Assembly: GCA_905178155.1 (NCBI GenBank)
Contig: CAJINV010000002.1
Span: 5,802,859 to 5,866,858, forward strand
DNA: 64,000 nucleotides
Source: Amoebophrya sp. A120
Lineage: Eukaryota > Sar > Dinophyceae > Syndiniales > Amoebophryaceae
Direction: 5' to 3'
In this document: positions 45,401 to 54,795 of the stretch, in pieces
How the letters are laid out: the number at the start of each line of letters is the position of its first letter
Position numbering within the stretch: the first letter of the stretch is position 1
Program-made: the position numbers and the translations under genes
The notes under the pieces: generated by a model
What the model was told of the DNA's origin: nothing
The model's database searches: none
What the model saw: only the letters and a program-made list of their open reading frames with translations

Positions 45401-46301
45401 CAATGCATATGTAGAAATTCTGCTCCATCAACTGATTCAACTCCCGCCTCGTGCGGCTCGCCATCACTTGATCAGCGACGTTCATGGGGTTCTCCGCAAA
45501 GGGGAACTTCAGCTCCAAGTCCCGAATTTCCTCCCAGGAAAGGCGGAGTAAATCGTGGTACTTCACCTCGCCGCCTGTTGGGTTCATGTTTTTGTACAAG
45601 AGCTGGCAGTTCCGGGGGTCGTACCCCTTGATCCGCTTCTGTAATAGTCGGTCTAAATTCTTGATTTTCTGGTAAAAGTTTTCCGCGTTCCGGGCCTGGG
45701 CGGTAATCAGGTTGGACCTGGACGAGGTCGCAGCTGCGTCTCCACTACCGGAGGACCTCCGTCTTGCCTGTTCCACTGCGGACGGAAACGGAAAGCCGTG
45801 TGCCATGAAAACTTGCTCAGGTTCGGACCGAAATGTCACCGTGTTTTGCCAGTAGATGCCCTCGGCGTCCGGAATCACATCTTCCACGACCTCCCTTTCT
45901 TTCACAATCGTGTAGGTCCGAGATTGGTCGTCGAAATTTTTGATCTGTAAGTGCCACCCGAGCGGGCGAGTCGGACTGGCGTCCGGGTCGCGGAAGGTGT
46001 TCAGTTCGCCGACGAGGGGCTGTTCGTAGTCCGCGTCGACGATGGGAAACGCGAACTGGTTGATCACGTCCCCCATGGTGGGCGCGTCCGGGATCGGAGC
46101 GCCTGTAGCCGCATCAGTGATCACCAGGTCCGGCTGGGCCTCTTTCAGTTTCAACTGGAATGCGGAAACAGGCTCTGTGGAGAGACTCACCGCCAGAAAA
46201 CCGGCAAACAGAACGGTTTTGCGGCATTTAGAGGACGACACAGAGGACATGACGGATGTGGAGAACATATCTTTTTGTTTTAGAACGAATGTACTAGTCA
46301 T
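42457..46301 (-). CDS. Large secreted protein of unknown function
   Basis: Five exons (46301-45410, 45138-43999, 43840-43778, 43528-43452, 43167-42457) give 2883 nt, 961 codons, when four introners (A, F, A, C) are removed. The N-terminus has a hydrophobic core (KTVLFAGFLAVSLS) ending near EPVSAF, a signal peptide. A stretch with VITDAATGAPIPDAPTMGDV and LGWHLQIKNF follows. The middle is a long Ser/Arg/Gly/Thr-rich linker. The C-terminal part is ordered, with FDARFVFSVLPP and YCKPYLKELQLQVVYYNAQY. No family recognised. Stop is TAG. Confidence 0.78.
43173..43451. mobile_element. Introner, family C
   Basis: In the 42457-46301 gene. Left TATTCTGATTAAAAACGTCC, right GGACGTTTTTACTCAGAATA. Flanked by direct repeat GGTTT. 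Excision reads GVLQTNQNKTQNK in frame. Confidence 0.93.
43534..43777. mobile_element. Introner, family A
   Basis: In the 42457-46301 gene. Left TATCAACTGCAAAAGTGTCT, right ACATTTTTGCATTTGATA. Flanked by direct repeat CGTCT (43529-43533 and 43778-43782). Confidence 0.93.
43846..43998. mobile_element. Introner, family F (153 bp)
   Basis: In the 42457-46301 gene. Left TATGCATTGCAAAAGTATCG, right CGATACTTTTGCAGTTCATA. Flanked by direct repeat TCAGC (43841-43845 and 43999-44003). The exon between this and the next introner is 63 nt. Confidence 0.93.
45144..45409. mobile_element. Introner, family A
   Basis: First intron of the 42457-46301 gene. Left TATCAAATGCAAATATGACT, right ACATATTTGCAATGCATA. 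Flanked by direct repeat TGTAG. Excision reads EQNFYTLYVKQV in frame. Confidence 0.93.
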
Positions 46302-48888
46302 AAAAACAAGTTTTGGACGATTGGATGAAGTACTAAAAGCGGACCCCAGTAGTTAGTTTTTCTCCGCCCAAGAAAAAGAACAGTACCCAATTTTTGGGAA
46401 GAGATTGCGATAACAAAATCCCCGAATTATGTCAGAAGAAATAGATAGCCAGAGTATGCAATGGACAGCTGAATACGCGTGCAGAGAGGACCACAGTGGA
46501 CGTACAAGGCGATGCAGGAATGTGACGAATTTGCAGAGGACACGACTCGAATAGTTTAGTGTGAACTTCTTTACGAGGATCGTGTAATAGTATATGCAGA
46601 TGCAATTGATCTTTATCCTGTTGTGGTTTGAAGTTCGCGGTTGTTGGTAACAAGATCGACATCTTATTATCAGCACCAGTTGCCGCTGATCGCATTGTTC
46701 CGTATTAAGATCTCCCTTCTGATCCCTCTACTTTTGCAATCCGATTTAACACAGATCAAACAGATGCACATCGCAATTGTCACCGATACCGACTCGATCT
46801 CGAGCATTTAAGAATTACTAGCGTTAGTAACCAGGTGGCACCAGACCCAACTGGCATAACCGATGTGCTGTGTTGAGACTCTCCATCGCAGGATCTGGAT
46901 CTTTCCTCGGGCCGATTTTATATGGCCTTCGACCTTCCGCTGTGCTCCACTGATTGTTCTCAGTTCTTTTCCTATAATACAAATACAACATAAGACAGAG
47001 CTGGGCTTTCTGTGTAGTGCACGGAGGTGGGAGACGGTGCCATGTAGTTATATCACGTGCGTCAACGCCATGATCTGTTCTGAAGCTCAAGTTTGTGATC
47101 TTGGATTTATTTGTGCTTTCTCTGGGATGGTTGTGATCCGTGACTCGTACTACTCCGACGAACACGTACGAGGTTTTTCACCCTTACCTGACCGAGCGTA
47201 CGCACGAGTTGCATAACCGCTCTCGAGCGGGCCTACAGTTCGTTTTTCGAAGAACGGAGTAGTTGTAAAGCAGCTTTTTCACGACCAGCTTATACGTCTT
47301 TGGCTCGTTTTTTGAGGTACTCAGTCGGGATATGGAAGTGTAAGTAAAATGGTTTGCGAAGAGGGTTCAAACATTCGGGTTGTTTTCAGCAATTTTGGTT
47401 TCATTGGTTTCGCAACTGTGATTTGAGGCGGTAGGAGTTTCGTTCGAATGGGTGTTGGGGGTAGAACGCCGGCTGCACATGAGAATAATGCGCAGCTCGA
47501 GAGAATTATTGCTAATTGCAATTGCTACCATATCAGAAGAATCTGACTCAGAAGAATCGGACGCGCCTGTAACTATTCCAAGATTTGATGTTCTCGAAAT
47601 TTGCAAGTAGCATTACATCTTACGCTTTACCATTCTCGAACAAGCTTCGTCGTCTCGATAGTTTTTCATTTTTTAGTGCAACCATCTCATGTAAAAAGAA
47701 ATTGAAATTCGCATCAGATGACCGCTCGCGGGCGCGCATGAGACGACTGCCTACGCTCGGTCAAAATCCACTAAGGTTTGACATACTTAAGTACTTATCT
47801 TTGTGTACACTCAGCCAGTAGTACAGCAACCATTTCCGCCTTGCTTACATACTTAGCCCCTCGATGACAAAAATATTATGGCGGCTTCTCAGTGAGTCCT
47901 GTGGCCTGTTCCGGTAGCTCCTCTGTCATCATTACACGTACAATGCCACTCTTGTGGCAGGAGATGAAGTGACAAAGGTAATTACGTGTGAAGCCAGAGA
48001 TGAGAGTTGCAGCTACTGGGTAAAATAACTGTTTCACTCCCAGAAGTCTGCTAGCGCGAATGGACTTCTGAAACAACCTGTGTTGATTGATCATTACTTG
48101 TGTTGGTCCGCATAAAGGTAAATCCATAAAAGCTTTCGATTCAATTGTAAGAATAAGGTAACAAGGAGCTTAGACGTGACCGGGGGGGTCACGTCCGTCC
48201 GTCCGGCCGGACGGACGGCACGTGACCGGGGGTCGGTCGTGGCGCGCGGACGTGGTGGCCGCTGGAGCAAGACAACCGCCGGCCTCGGCCTCGCGACCGG
48301 GGCCGGAGCATTGGGAGGATTCGCGCCCTTTTTTCGTGAAGGCCGAACTCATGACCTTTTTTTTTTTTAGTTGGGCGCCCGATCTAGCTGACGGCCCCCG
48401 GCGGCGTGACCGGGGGGCGGAGCGTGGCCAACAGAGGCGCTTCTTCAGTGACATGCCGAGCTCATGACCTTTTTTTTTTAAGTTGCCCGGGCGCGCGCGT
48501 CGCAGCGGCCACCACGTCCGCGCGCCACGACCGACCCCCGGTCACGTGCCGTCCGTCCGGCCGGCCGGACGTGACCCCCCCGGTCACGTCCAGGCTCCTT
48601 GTTACCTTATTCTGATGATGATGTTGGCAGTGTGCCCTTTAGCGGACTGCTGCGTGCTACTCCCTCCTCCAGCCCGAGAGCAGCTGAACGCCGATCCTCT
48701 ATGGCGAACAGTTGATCTATACCTTAAGGGCGCGGCTGTTATGAGGCTAGGTTTTTCCGGACTTGGGTGTGGGCCTCACACTCACACACGTCGTTCAGAG
48801 GGGACCAAAAACGCACACACTGTAGCACTCTGCATTAGTGTAGGGCGAAAAATAAATACTATTTAGCAGTGTCTAATGATCTTCTTCC
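46302..48888. other. Intergenic region
   Basis: Contains the 464-bp palindromic element at 48150-48613. Elsewhere, a + strand frame at 46863-47216 and an overlapping - strand frame at 46824-47165 are open, but neither resembles a protein family. No RNA gene recognised. Confidence 0.55.
48150..48613. mobile_element. 464-bp GC-rich element with long terminal inverted repeats
   Basis: Left end AGAATAAGGTAACAAGGAGC, right end GCTCCTTGTTACCTTATTCT. The inverted repeat runs on for roughly 100 bp through blocks of GTGACCGGGGG and CCGTCCGTCCGGCCGG. Two poly-T tracts preceded by CTCATGACC lie inside. No coding capacity and no clear target duplication. It is intergenic and unlike the introners in ends and composition, so a MITE-like or hairpin-forming element. 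Confidence 0.8.
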
Positions 48889-50310
48889 TTAGGCGATGTA
48901 GTTGTCGACGCCTCCCTCCTTGTTAAACTCGCCCACACCCTCCATGGTGGGGGTGAGCCCCTTCTTGCCCAACTTCCACTGGGCCGGGCACACCTGCTTC
49001 TTGCCCTCCGCAATGGACTATCAAGTGTAACAGTGTCTGGGTCTGGAACATTTCTAGATTTGTCATGCATATTTCCATGACCCATGATGTCTGTGATGCA
49101 TGCCGTAGCATCACAGATTTTTAGAGCGCTTCCTCATACCTATTCCGCATGACAAATGCCATCTCCGTGGAGCACAAAATCTACTCCTCTTACTGGTCAT
49201 GCAATACAAATGTTTTTCGAATCCAGAGACAGCATCACAAGTTTAGATTCTTCCAGACCCAGACATTTTTACATTTGATATGGACTTCTCGTGGAACTGC
49301 AACGCGTCCAACAGACGCAGCGGCTCGTCCAAGTTGCCTGTAGTTGTGATGCAGTCACGCATTACAAATTTTTTTCTTAAGGCAAGTTCGCATATACAAA
49401 ATGCATTTCTCATGCTGAGGAAATTTGTAATGCATTTATACGAGTACGATACTTTTGCAGTTCATATATTTTTCAGTTGTTTCGCAAAAGCATCGCTCTC
49501 GCACCGGGAGGAACTACGACATTCGTCTAAATTTCTCACAAGATGTTGGACAAAAAATGGAGTTTGCCATACTGAAAAAAACCACACAGATGAACGGTCT
49601 ATCTGTTATGCAATATGCCAGTCAACAGGAGCTAAGCCTAAATCTAATAAATTCAAATACGGCCCAGGGGATCGCAGTTCTTGCTCTCCGCACGGACGAT
49701 GCCCTCCTTGTCGATGAGGAACACACCCCGGGCGCAGAGGCCATCACCCTGCAAAACGTCGTAGGCGGCGGCGATCTCCTTCGTTTTGTCCCCGATCATG
49801 GGATACCTGTGACAAGGGTTTTCACATAAAATTCGTTGCATCATTTTTTTTTGTCCACCACCACTGCTGCTTCGCTATGCCTTTGGCTGGTGCACTCCAC
49901 AACCATAGTTCATCAAGGCAGATCTTTTATCTTTTTTTTCGAGCAGGCATCATTAAGGGCGCTTCTTTATACCATGCCATAAAAAAAATATCTTAAGCAG
50001 AGGTCAAAAATTTTTAGTACTGGATGTCACAGCCGAGTCCTCCGAGCTCCTTGGGCAGCAGCTTCCACCCCTTGTGTGCGTGGTGGGTGTCCGTGGAGAC
50101 GCCCAAGATTTCGCATCCGCGCTTCTGGAACTCCGGGAGCAGCTTGTTGAAGCCCGGCACCTCGGAGGCGCACACGAAGGTAAAGTCCGCGGGCCAGAAG
50201 AAGACAATCACATACTTCCCCTTGTAACTGGACAGCGTCACCTCCTGAAAACTGTTGTCCGGCATGCAAGCCAGGCAGGTGAAATCCGGAGCGGCCTGAT
50301 CGATCAACAT
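48889..50310 (-). CDS. Typical 2-Cys peroxiredoxin (AhpC/Prx1 type)
   Basis: Reduces hydrogen and organic peroxides using thiol electrons, usually from thioredoxin. Four exons (50310-50021, 49806-49661, 49337-49281, 49013-48889) give 618 nt: 205 residues and a stop, the usual family length. The peroxidatic Cys is about residue 47 in FFWPADFTFVCASEVPGF; the family usually has PLDFTFVCPTE, so this is a variant. The chain continues GCEILGVSTDTHHAHKGW, then YPMIGDKTKEIAAAYDVL, NLDEPLRLLDALQFHEKS, and the resolving Cys about 173 in VCPAQWKLG. Two introns are GT-AG (49807-50020, 49338-49660) and one is a family A introner. There is no targeting peptide ahead of MLIDQAAPDF, so it is probably cytosolic. 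The C-terminus extends to VDNYIA, without a clear YF motif. Confidence 0.95.
49019..49280. mobile_element. Introner, family A (peroxiredoxin gene)
   Basis: Left TATCAAGTGTAACAGTGTCT, right ACATTTTTACATTTGATA. Flanked by direct repeat TGGAC (49014-49018 and 49281-49285). It separates the two exons before the resolving Cys. Excision reads HEKSIAEGKKQ in frame. Confidence 0.94.
49341..49468. mobile_element. Family F introner remnant inside a GT-AG intron
   Basis: The right end matches family F (ACGAGTACGATACTTTTGCAG followed by TTCATA). The left end is truncated to GTTGTGATGCAGTCACGCAT. It lies within the larger intron 49338-49660 of the peroxiredoxin gene, which has regular GT and AG borders. 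Confidence 0.78.
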
Positions 50311-51284
50311 CTTTGCAGAGTGGTGAGAACTACTGTTGCGATGTTGAACAAGGTTGTCAGATCTGTGCTTCTCAGAACAAATATTCGTTTATTTTGCTGA
50401 AAAAAACAAAAGCGCCACTACGTTTTTTTGAGATAATGCTCTTAATTTCAAGAAATTGGATTCGGTCGTGGCTTTAGGACTTTTTGGAAAAAAATTGTCG
50501 CGACTATCGTCTCTTGAGAAAAAAATGTTTTCCGAGTTTGTTTCGACTGCGATTCGTTGGAGACACAAGTAGATTGATTCGTTTGGAGACAGAAGTAGAT
50601 TGCTTCGTTCGGAGACAGAAAAAACGATCGGAGCAATTCGATTTGCATTATGCCAAGAGCAGGGCTAGAGTAGAGAGTTTATTTCAGATCCCACAGACGA
50701 TGAAAGAAAAAGAATGTTTTGTTTTCCTCCAACAGAGTGTAGATCAAGCAATTTCTCATCTGTTTCTTGATTTTGGTCTTGTCAAGATGGTGCTGTTGAT
50801 TTCGATCCCGTGTATTGATGATCCTGGCGGCAATTTTTTGAACTTGCATTAGGTTGACCTGCTGGAGCAGAGGTCCGAAAACTTCTAGTTTCTTACCGCA
50901 CGAATATAAGTACACTGATTCAGGTCCATTTCACAGGACAGAGACTCCGCGCTCTTCGCTATTCTCAATCGCGGAACAGGACGACGCATGTGCATCTTCA
51001 AACGTGCACGAATTTGCTTCCCCGCCACAGTCTCATCGGCGCCTAGGCCTCTTGCTCTCTTCTCTTGTTCGAGTACTTACGGAAGAAAATGATTGTGTTC
51101 ATCAAAGCGAAAAGATAAGTGTGTCAAAAATCGCTTCTTCCACTGCAAACAGTGTGAGTAGGTACTTACTGCGCAATTCAAGTGACGTGGACTTATTGGT
51201 TTGTAAAAGAACAATGAAGAAGATTTTTAATTATTGTCAGTGGGATTACAATGAAGTTCTTCTCAACAGCGCCCTCCTGTCTCC
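50311..51284. other. Intergenic region with 26-bp-period repeat
   Basis: 5' flank of the peroxiredoxin gene. About 50551-50625 holds three imperfect copies of a 25-26 bp unit (GATTCGTTTGGAGACAGAAG type). Frames at 50484-50852 (+) and 50679-50915 (-) are open but not convincing. Confidence 0.5.
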
Positions 51285-53328
51285 TTACGCCCGCTCTTTC
51301 GAGCCCGCTCGCAACCTTTTCGGCACAAATTTCTTCCATGTCAACGGAGAGCGCTCGTCGTCATCGGAGTTCTCCTCACGCTGCCGGACCTGCGACTGCG
51401 ACCTGGACTTAGATTTGCTGCGACTGCGCTGTCGCTTCGAGGATGTGGCAGCAGTGGCGCCGGGCTTGCGCTCCTTGCACAGGAAACACTCGCTACGCAA
51501 AGCGAAGTTTACCACCCCGCACTTAGCGTTGGGCTGGCGTTTTTTCATCGATTCGTTGATATATCATGATTGGATCCCCGTCTATCATTTAGTGAACATC
51601 ATGTCGTGTTTATTCAATAATGGTCGGGACAAAAGCATGCACACGACTACTTCTTACGTGCACCGAATAGACGAAAGGCAAAAGCAATACGCAGTCCCAG
51701 TCTCCAGGCAGGCGCTTCCCGAACTTTCCTTTGCCCTTTTCTATTACACCTAAATCGGGCCACTGCTCGCGGGCCCTCTTCCACTCGCCTTCTCTGCAGA
51801 CGAGCGGACCCCACCCTCCCTTCCCGCGACGACTACTACGGCCCCGTCGGCCGCGGCTGTCGTTTCGGGGTGACGACCTGCGTCTTGGCGCTGGATGGCT
51901 GCTTGATGTTCTCTTGTCCTTCTCCCTACTTTCGTTGTCCTTAGTACTGCCATTATCTTCATGCCCTACGCCGTCCCCGGCCCCCCGAACACGTTCGTAG
52001 ATACTGGCCTTGTAGTCGCGTTTTTTGGGAGGTGGACTTCCGCTTCGCGAGCGACTTTTGATGCGGTCGCGGCTAGTTTTCTGTTCTTTGCGGTCCTCAC
52101 GACCGCTCCGTGGAGGTCCGCGGCTGTGCCGACGCGGTCCCTTGCCATAGCCGTAATCTACTCTGTCGTGGAGCCGCCAATCCCGACCGCTGTACCAGTC
52201 GTCATAACGGCGCCCACTGCGGTGCCAGTCGTCGTAGTTATAGCCGCGGTAGCCTGGTTGCTCTCTGTAGTTTCCGCTGTAGTGGTAGGTATTCTTCGCA
52301 AACGTCGCATTCCTTTTGGCGCGTTGGGAGGACGTGGTGCGGCTACGGGCAGACCGGTTGCTCTTGTTGCTCTTGCTCTTCGTCGTCCGCGGAGACGTTT
52401 TTTCCCGCTTTATTTTTTCCGCGGAAAGTTCTTTTGTCTTGCTATTTGAGCCGGTGCTTTTCTTGCTTCTCGCACTGTGGTCCCCACGACGAGCAGCGCC
52501 CTCACTTTTCTTGCTCTTCTCACTCTCCCTACTTTTACTTCTGTTCTCCTCATCGTCCCTGCTTGGAGAAGGCGAGAAGGGGTTGTTTTCGTTCTTTTTT
52601 CGCTTCGGCTTCGGGGTGGGCGTTTTCTCTTGCTTCTTGGGAGACGGAGACAAGGAGTCAGATTTCTTTCTGGACTTCTTCGATCTGGACGATGAAGCTA
52701 CTTTCTCTGCTGCGCGCACTGGACTAGGACTTCGATCGCCAGCAGGTCTTTTGTTCTTCGACGAGGCCTCCGGACTTTTCTTTTCCACCGGAGACGCACT
52801 GCGCTGTCGCTTGCGGCTGTCCGAACTACCTTTTCTTCTTTTGTCCCCTCCCCGAGCTCCTGGACTCGCACTGCTTTTCCGACGGGCTGCTCGTCCGCGC
52901 GATCGTGAGCGTCCGCGCGATCGGGAGCGTCCGCGACTGTGGTAGCGCTTGTCCGAGGAGGGCCGGCCGCCAGCGCTGCCCTTCCCCTTGCCCTGGTAAT
53001 CGTACCAGTTGGTGAAGCATCCTGTGCAAAAGTATCGCACTGCACTCGTACTAATTGCAGATATGCATGACAAATCCAACTTTCTACCTGAAATAGCATG
53101 ACAAATTGATTTTTTTTCTTGGGAAAATTTGTAATGCGTTTTATACTAGTACGATACTTTTGCAATGCATATGAAGCCGGAGGGCTTCACAAACTTCTCC
53201 TCACCCTTGGCCACCACCGCCTTCCGGTTCTTTTCGGCGCCGCAGCGAAAACATTCGTTGCGCGACGCGAAGTTGTGCTTGCCGCAACTCGAGCAGTACC
53301 AATCGCCCGCCTGGGTTTCGACAGTCAT
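51285..53328 (-). CDS. RS-rich RNA-binding protein with two RanBP2-type zinc fingers
   Basis: Three exons (53328-53172, 53012-51691, 51533-51285) give 1728 nt, 576 codons. Residues about 8-34 are a RanBP2-type finger (GDWYCSSCGKHNFASRNECF plus RCG). After it come Gly/Lys patches, long Arg/Ser and Lys/Ser repeats, and a Tyr/Arg/Gly-rich stretch (YRGYNYDDWHRSGRRYDDWY). A second finger is split by a GT-AG intron (51534-51690): PGDWDC in exon 2, then PNAKCGVVNFALRSECFLC in exon 3. It has the C-x4-C spacing seen in FUS-type fingers, which bind single-stranded RNA at GGU. A nuclear role in splicing or RNP assembly is inferred. The first intron is a family F introner. The neighbour at 53497 is a related single-finger protein. 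Confidence 0.88.
53018..53171. mobile_element. Introner, family F (zinc-finger gene)
   Basis: Left CATCCTGTGCAAAAGTATCG, right CGATACTTTTGCAATGCATA. Flanked by direct repeat TGAAG (53013-53017 and 53172-53176). Excision reads PSGFTNWYDYQG in frame. Confidence 0.92.
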
Positions 53329-53496
53329 GTTTTAGGAGTCGCTCTAATCTCCTTATCTTATTCTGTTTAACAACAACATCGAACACACATGCCCAAGGTC
53401 ATAATCATGACTACACGAATGAATATCGAAGAGGTGTATTCGAAAAAAAAACTCCGATCGAGAATTTCAATTTCACCACGAGATAGTAGAACAATA

Positions 53497-53886
53497 TTAG
53501 TCTTGTACCCGCTCCACGTACTGCTTGAATTTTCCCTTTCCCTTCCCATCCTCACTGTCCCGACGGTCCTTGTCACTGTCGTAGAAATCTGCCTTCCACC
53601 GGTCGGAATCTGGCTCGTGGAGGTCGCCTTTAGCCCGCTCACCATCTCTGCTCCTGTCACGGTCTTTCCCCTTGCCCCAGCCGCCCCCGCCGTGCGCGGC
53701 ATGATCCGAGTTGTACTTTCCCTTCCCCTTGGAAGTTGTCCAGGTGTCCGGGTGGTCGCACTCGTGCGCCTCGACGATCCGCCCGTCGGCGCGGGTGGCG
53801 TTACACTTGTAGCAAAAGTCGCGGCTGGCGAAACAAAGCACACCACACTTGCCGCAATACCAGTCCCCTGGCTTGACGGCGGGCAT
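53497..53886 (-). CDS. Small RanBP2-type zinc-finger protein
   Basis: Single exon, 129 residues. I start at the ATG giving MPAVKPGDWYCGKCGVLCFA, since the finger begins right after it; an upstream in-frame Met (MFEKNLTTAIACSVN) is possible. The finger runs W-x-C-x2-C through SRDFCYKCNATR. A Gly/Lys and Asp/Arg/Lys-rich tail follows (GGGGWGKGKDRDRSRDGERA). Probably RNA-binding. It lies next to and in the same orientation as the larger two-finger gene, with a similar N-terminus (GDWYC), so the two are likely tandem paralogues. No intron interrupts it. Confidence 0.87.
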   Translation of the reverse strand: MPAVKPGDWYCGKCGVLCFASRDFCYKCNATRADGRIVEAHECDHPDTWTTSKGKGKYNSDHAAHGGGGWGKGKDRDRSRDGERAKGDLHEPDSDRWKADFYDSDKDRRDSEDGKGKGKFKQYVERVQD

Positions 53887-54795
53887 GTTGACTGAGCAAG
53901 CTATTGCTGTCGTTAAGTTTTTTTCAAACAATCGATCACCAAACCGTTGCGGACGAACGCTTTTCTTTTGCTTATACTTCAGATAGCAGTTCTTGTTGTG
54001 CCACGACCGCAGCCAACATGAAACCGTCGTTCATACCCACACGGCATCTTTTGACTTTTGTAGTTTTTCGCTATTTTTTTGTGAACGAAAAATTGATGCA
54101 GCTCTTTTGGAAAATTATAGCATGGAGAAGGAAAATGAGAGACACAGAGTGAACGTCGTGATAGCCGACTTTAGAGAGCAAAGTGGTAAAGACCGCCTTC
54201 GCCGGAAAAGTGAAAATGGTAGTGCACCTTCCTGGAAAAAGCAGAAAAAAAGATCTTTTTATTTCGTTGTGCCTCGCTGCGTCGCCTCAGTACGCCACAG
54301 GTGCGGAAATCGTAGTGGAAATAGTGCTGCCAAAACGACAGCTTGAAAGAATGTTTTACCTTTACATTCGGGATAGGCAACGCATTTCGAGTTTGAAATA
54401 GACGCTGCAAGGCGAGCTCATCGTTTTTGTATTGTGATCGCGGTCATAGGCTTTCTTTTTGCAGAGTGAGAGAGAGATGTACAGGATGCCCATGCAGACT
54501 TCTTAAGGAAAATGAAAAACGCTGCGAGTACAACTCTGAAATCACTTTTCTTCTTCTCTTTTCTTGCGCCGTGGTGTCTAGCTTCGTCTTGTTCCTTGCA
54601 TCATCATACGAGAGTTGTTGTAATTTTGGTTTAGTGTTGAGGATGTGTCTACGTGCTATGGTTCTATCGGTTTATGGTCGTGATTCTTTCGAATGTCTTT
54701 TCTTCCAAATTCCTGCTCTTGTAGTTAGAATCAGGAGATGCAACATCAAAGGTCCATTCGTAAACTCAAAGCAAGTACCGGACAAAAATCAGAAC
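53887..54795. other. Intergenic
   Basis: Between the small zinc-finger gene and the 3' end of the inositol kinase gene. Frames on the + strand (53993-54346, 54427-54948) show no family resemblance. Nothing recognised. Confidence 0.55.

Noticed and set aside
48150-48613. Palindromic element considered as another introner
   Set aside because: It is intergenic, lacks TATC/GATA ends, the 5-bp duplication and the TTTGTNATGC motif, and does not interrupt a reading frame.
51854-52945. Long + strand frames rich in Leu/Phe/Ser, resembling membrane proteins
   Set aside because: They are the antisense shadow of the Arg/Ser/Lys-rich coding exon on the - strand.
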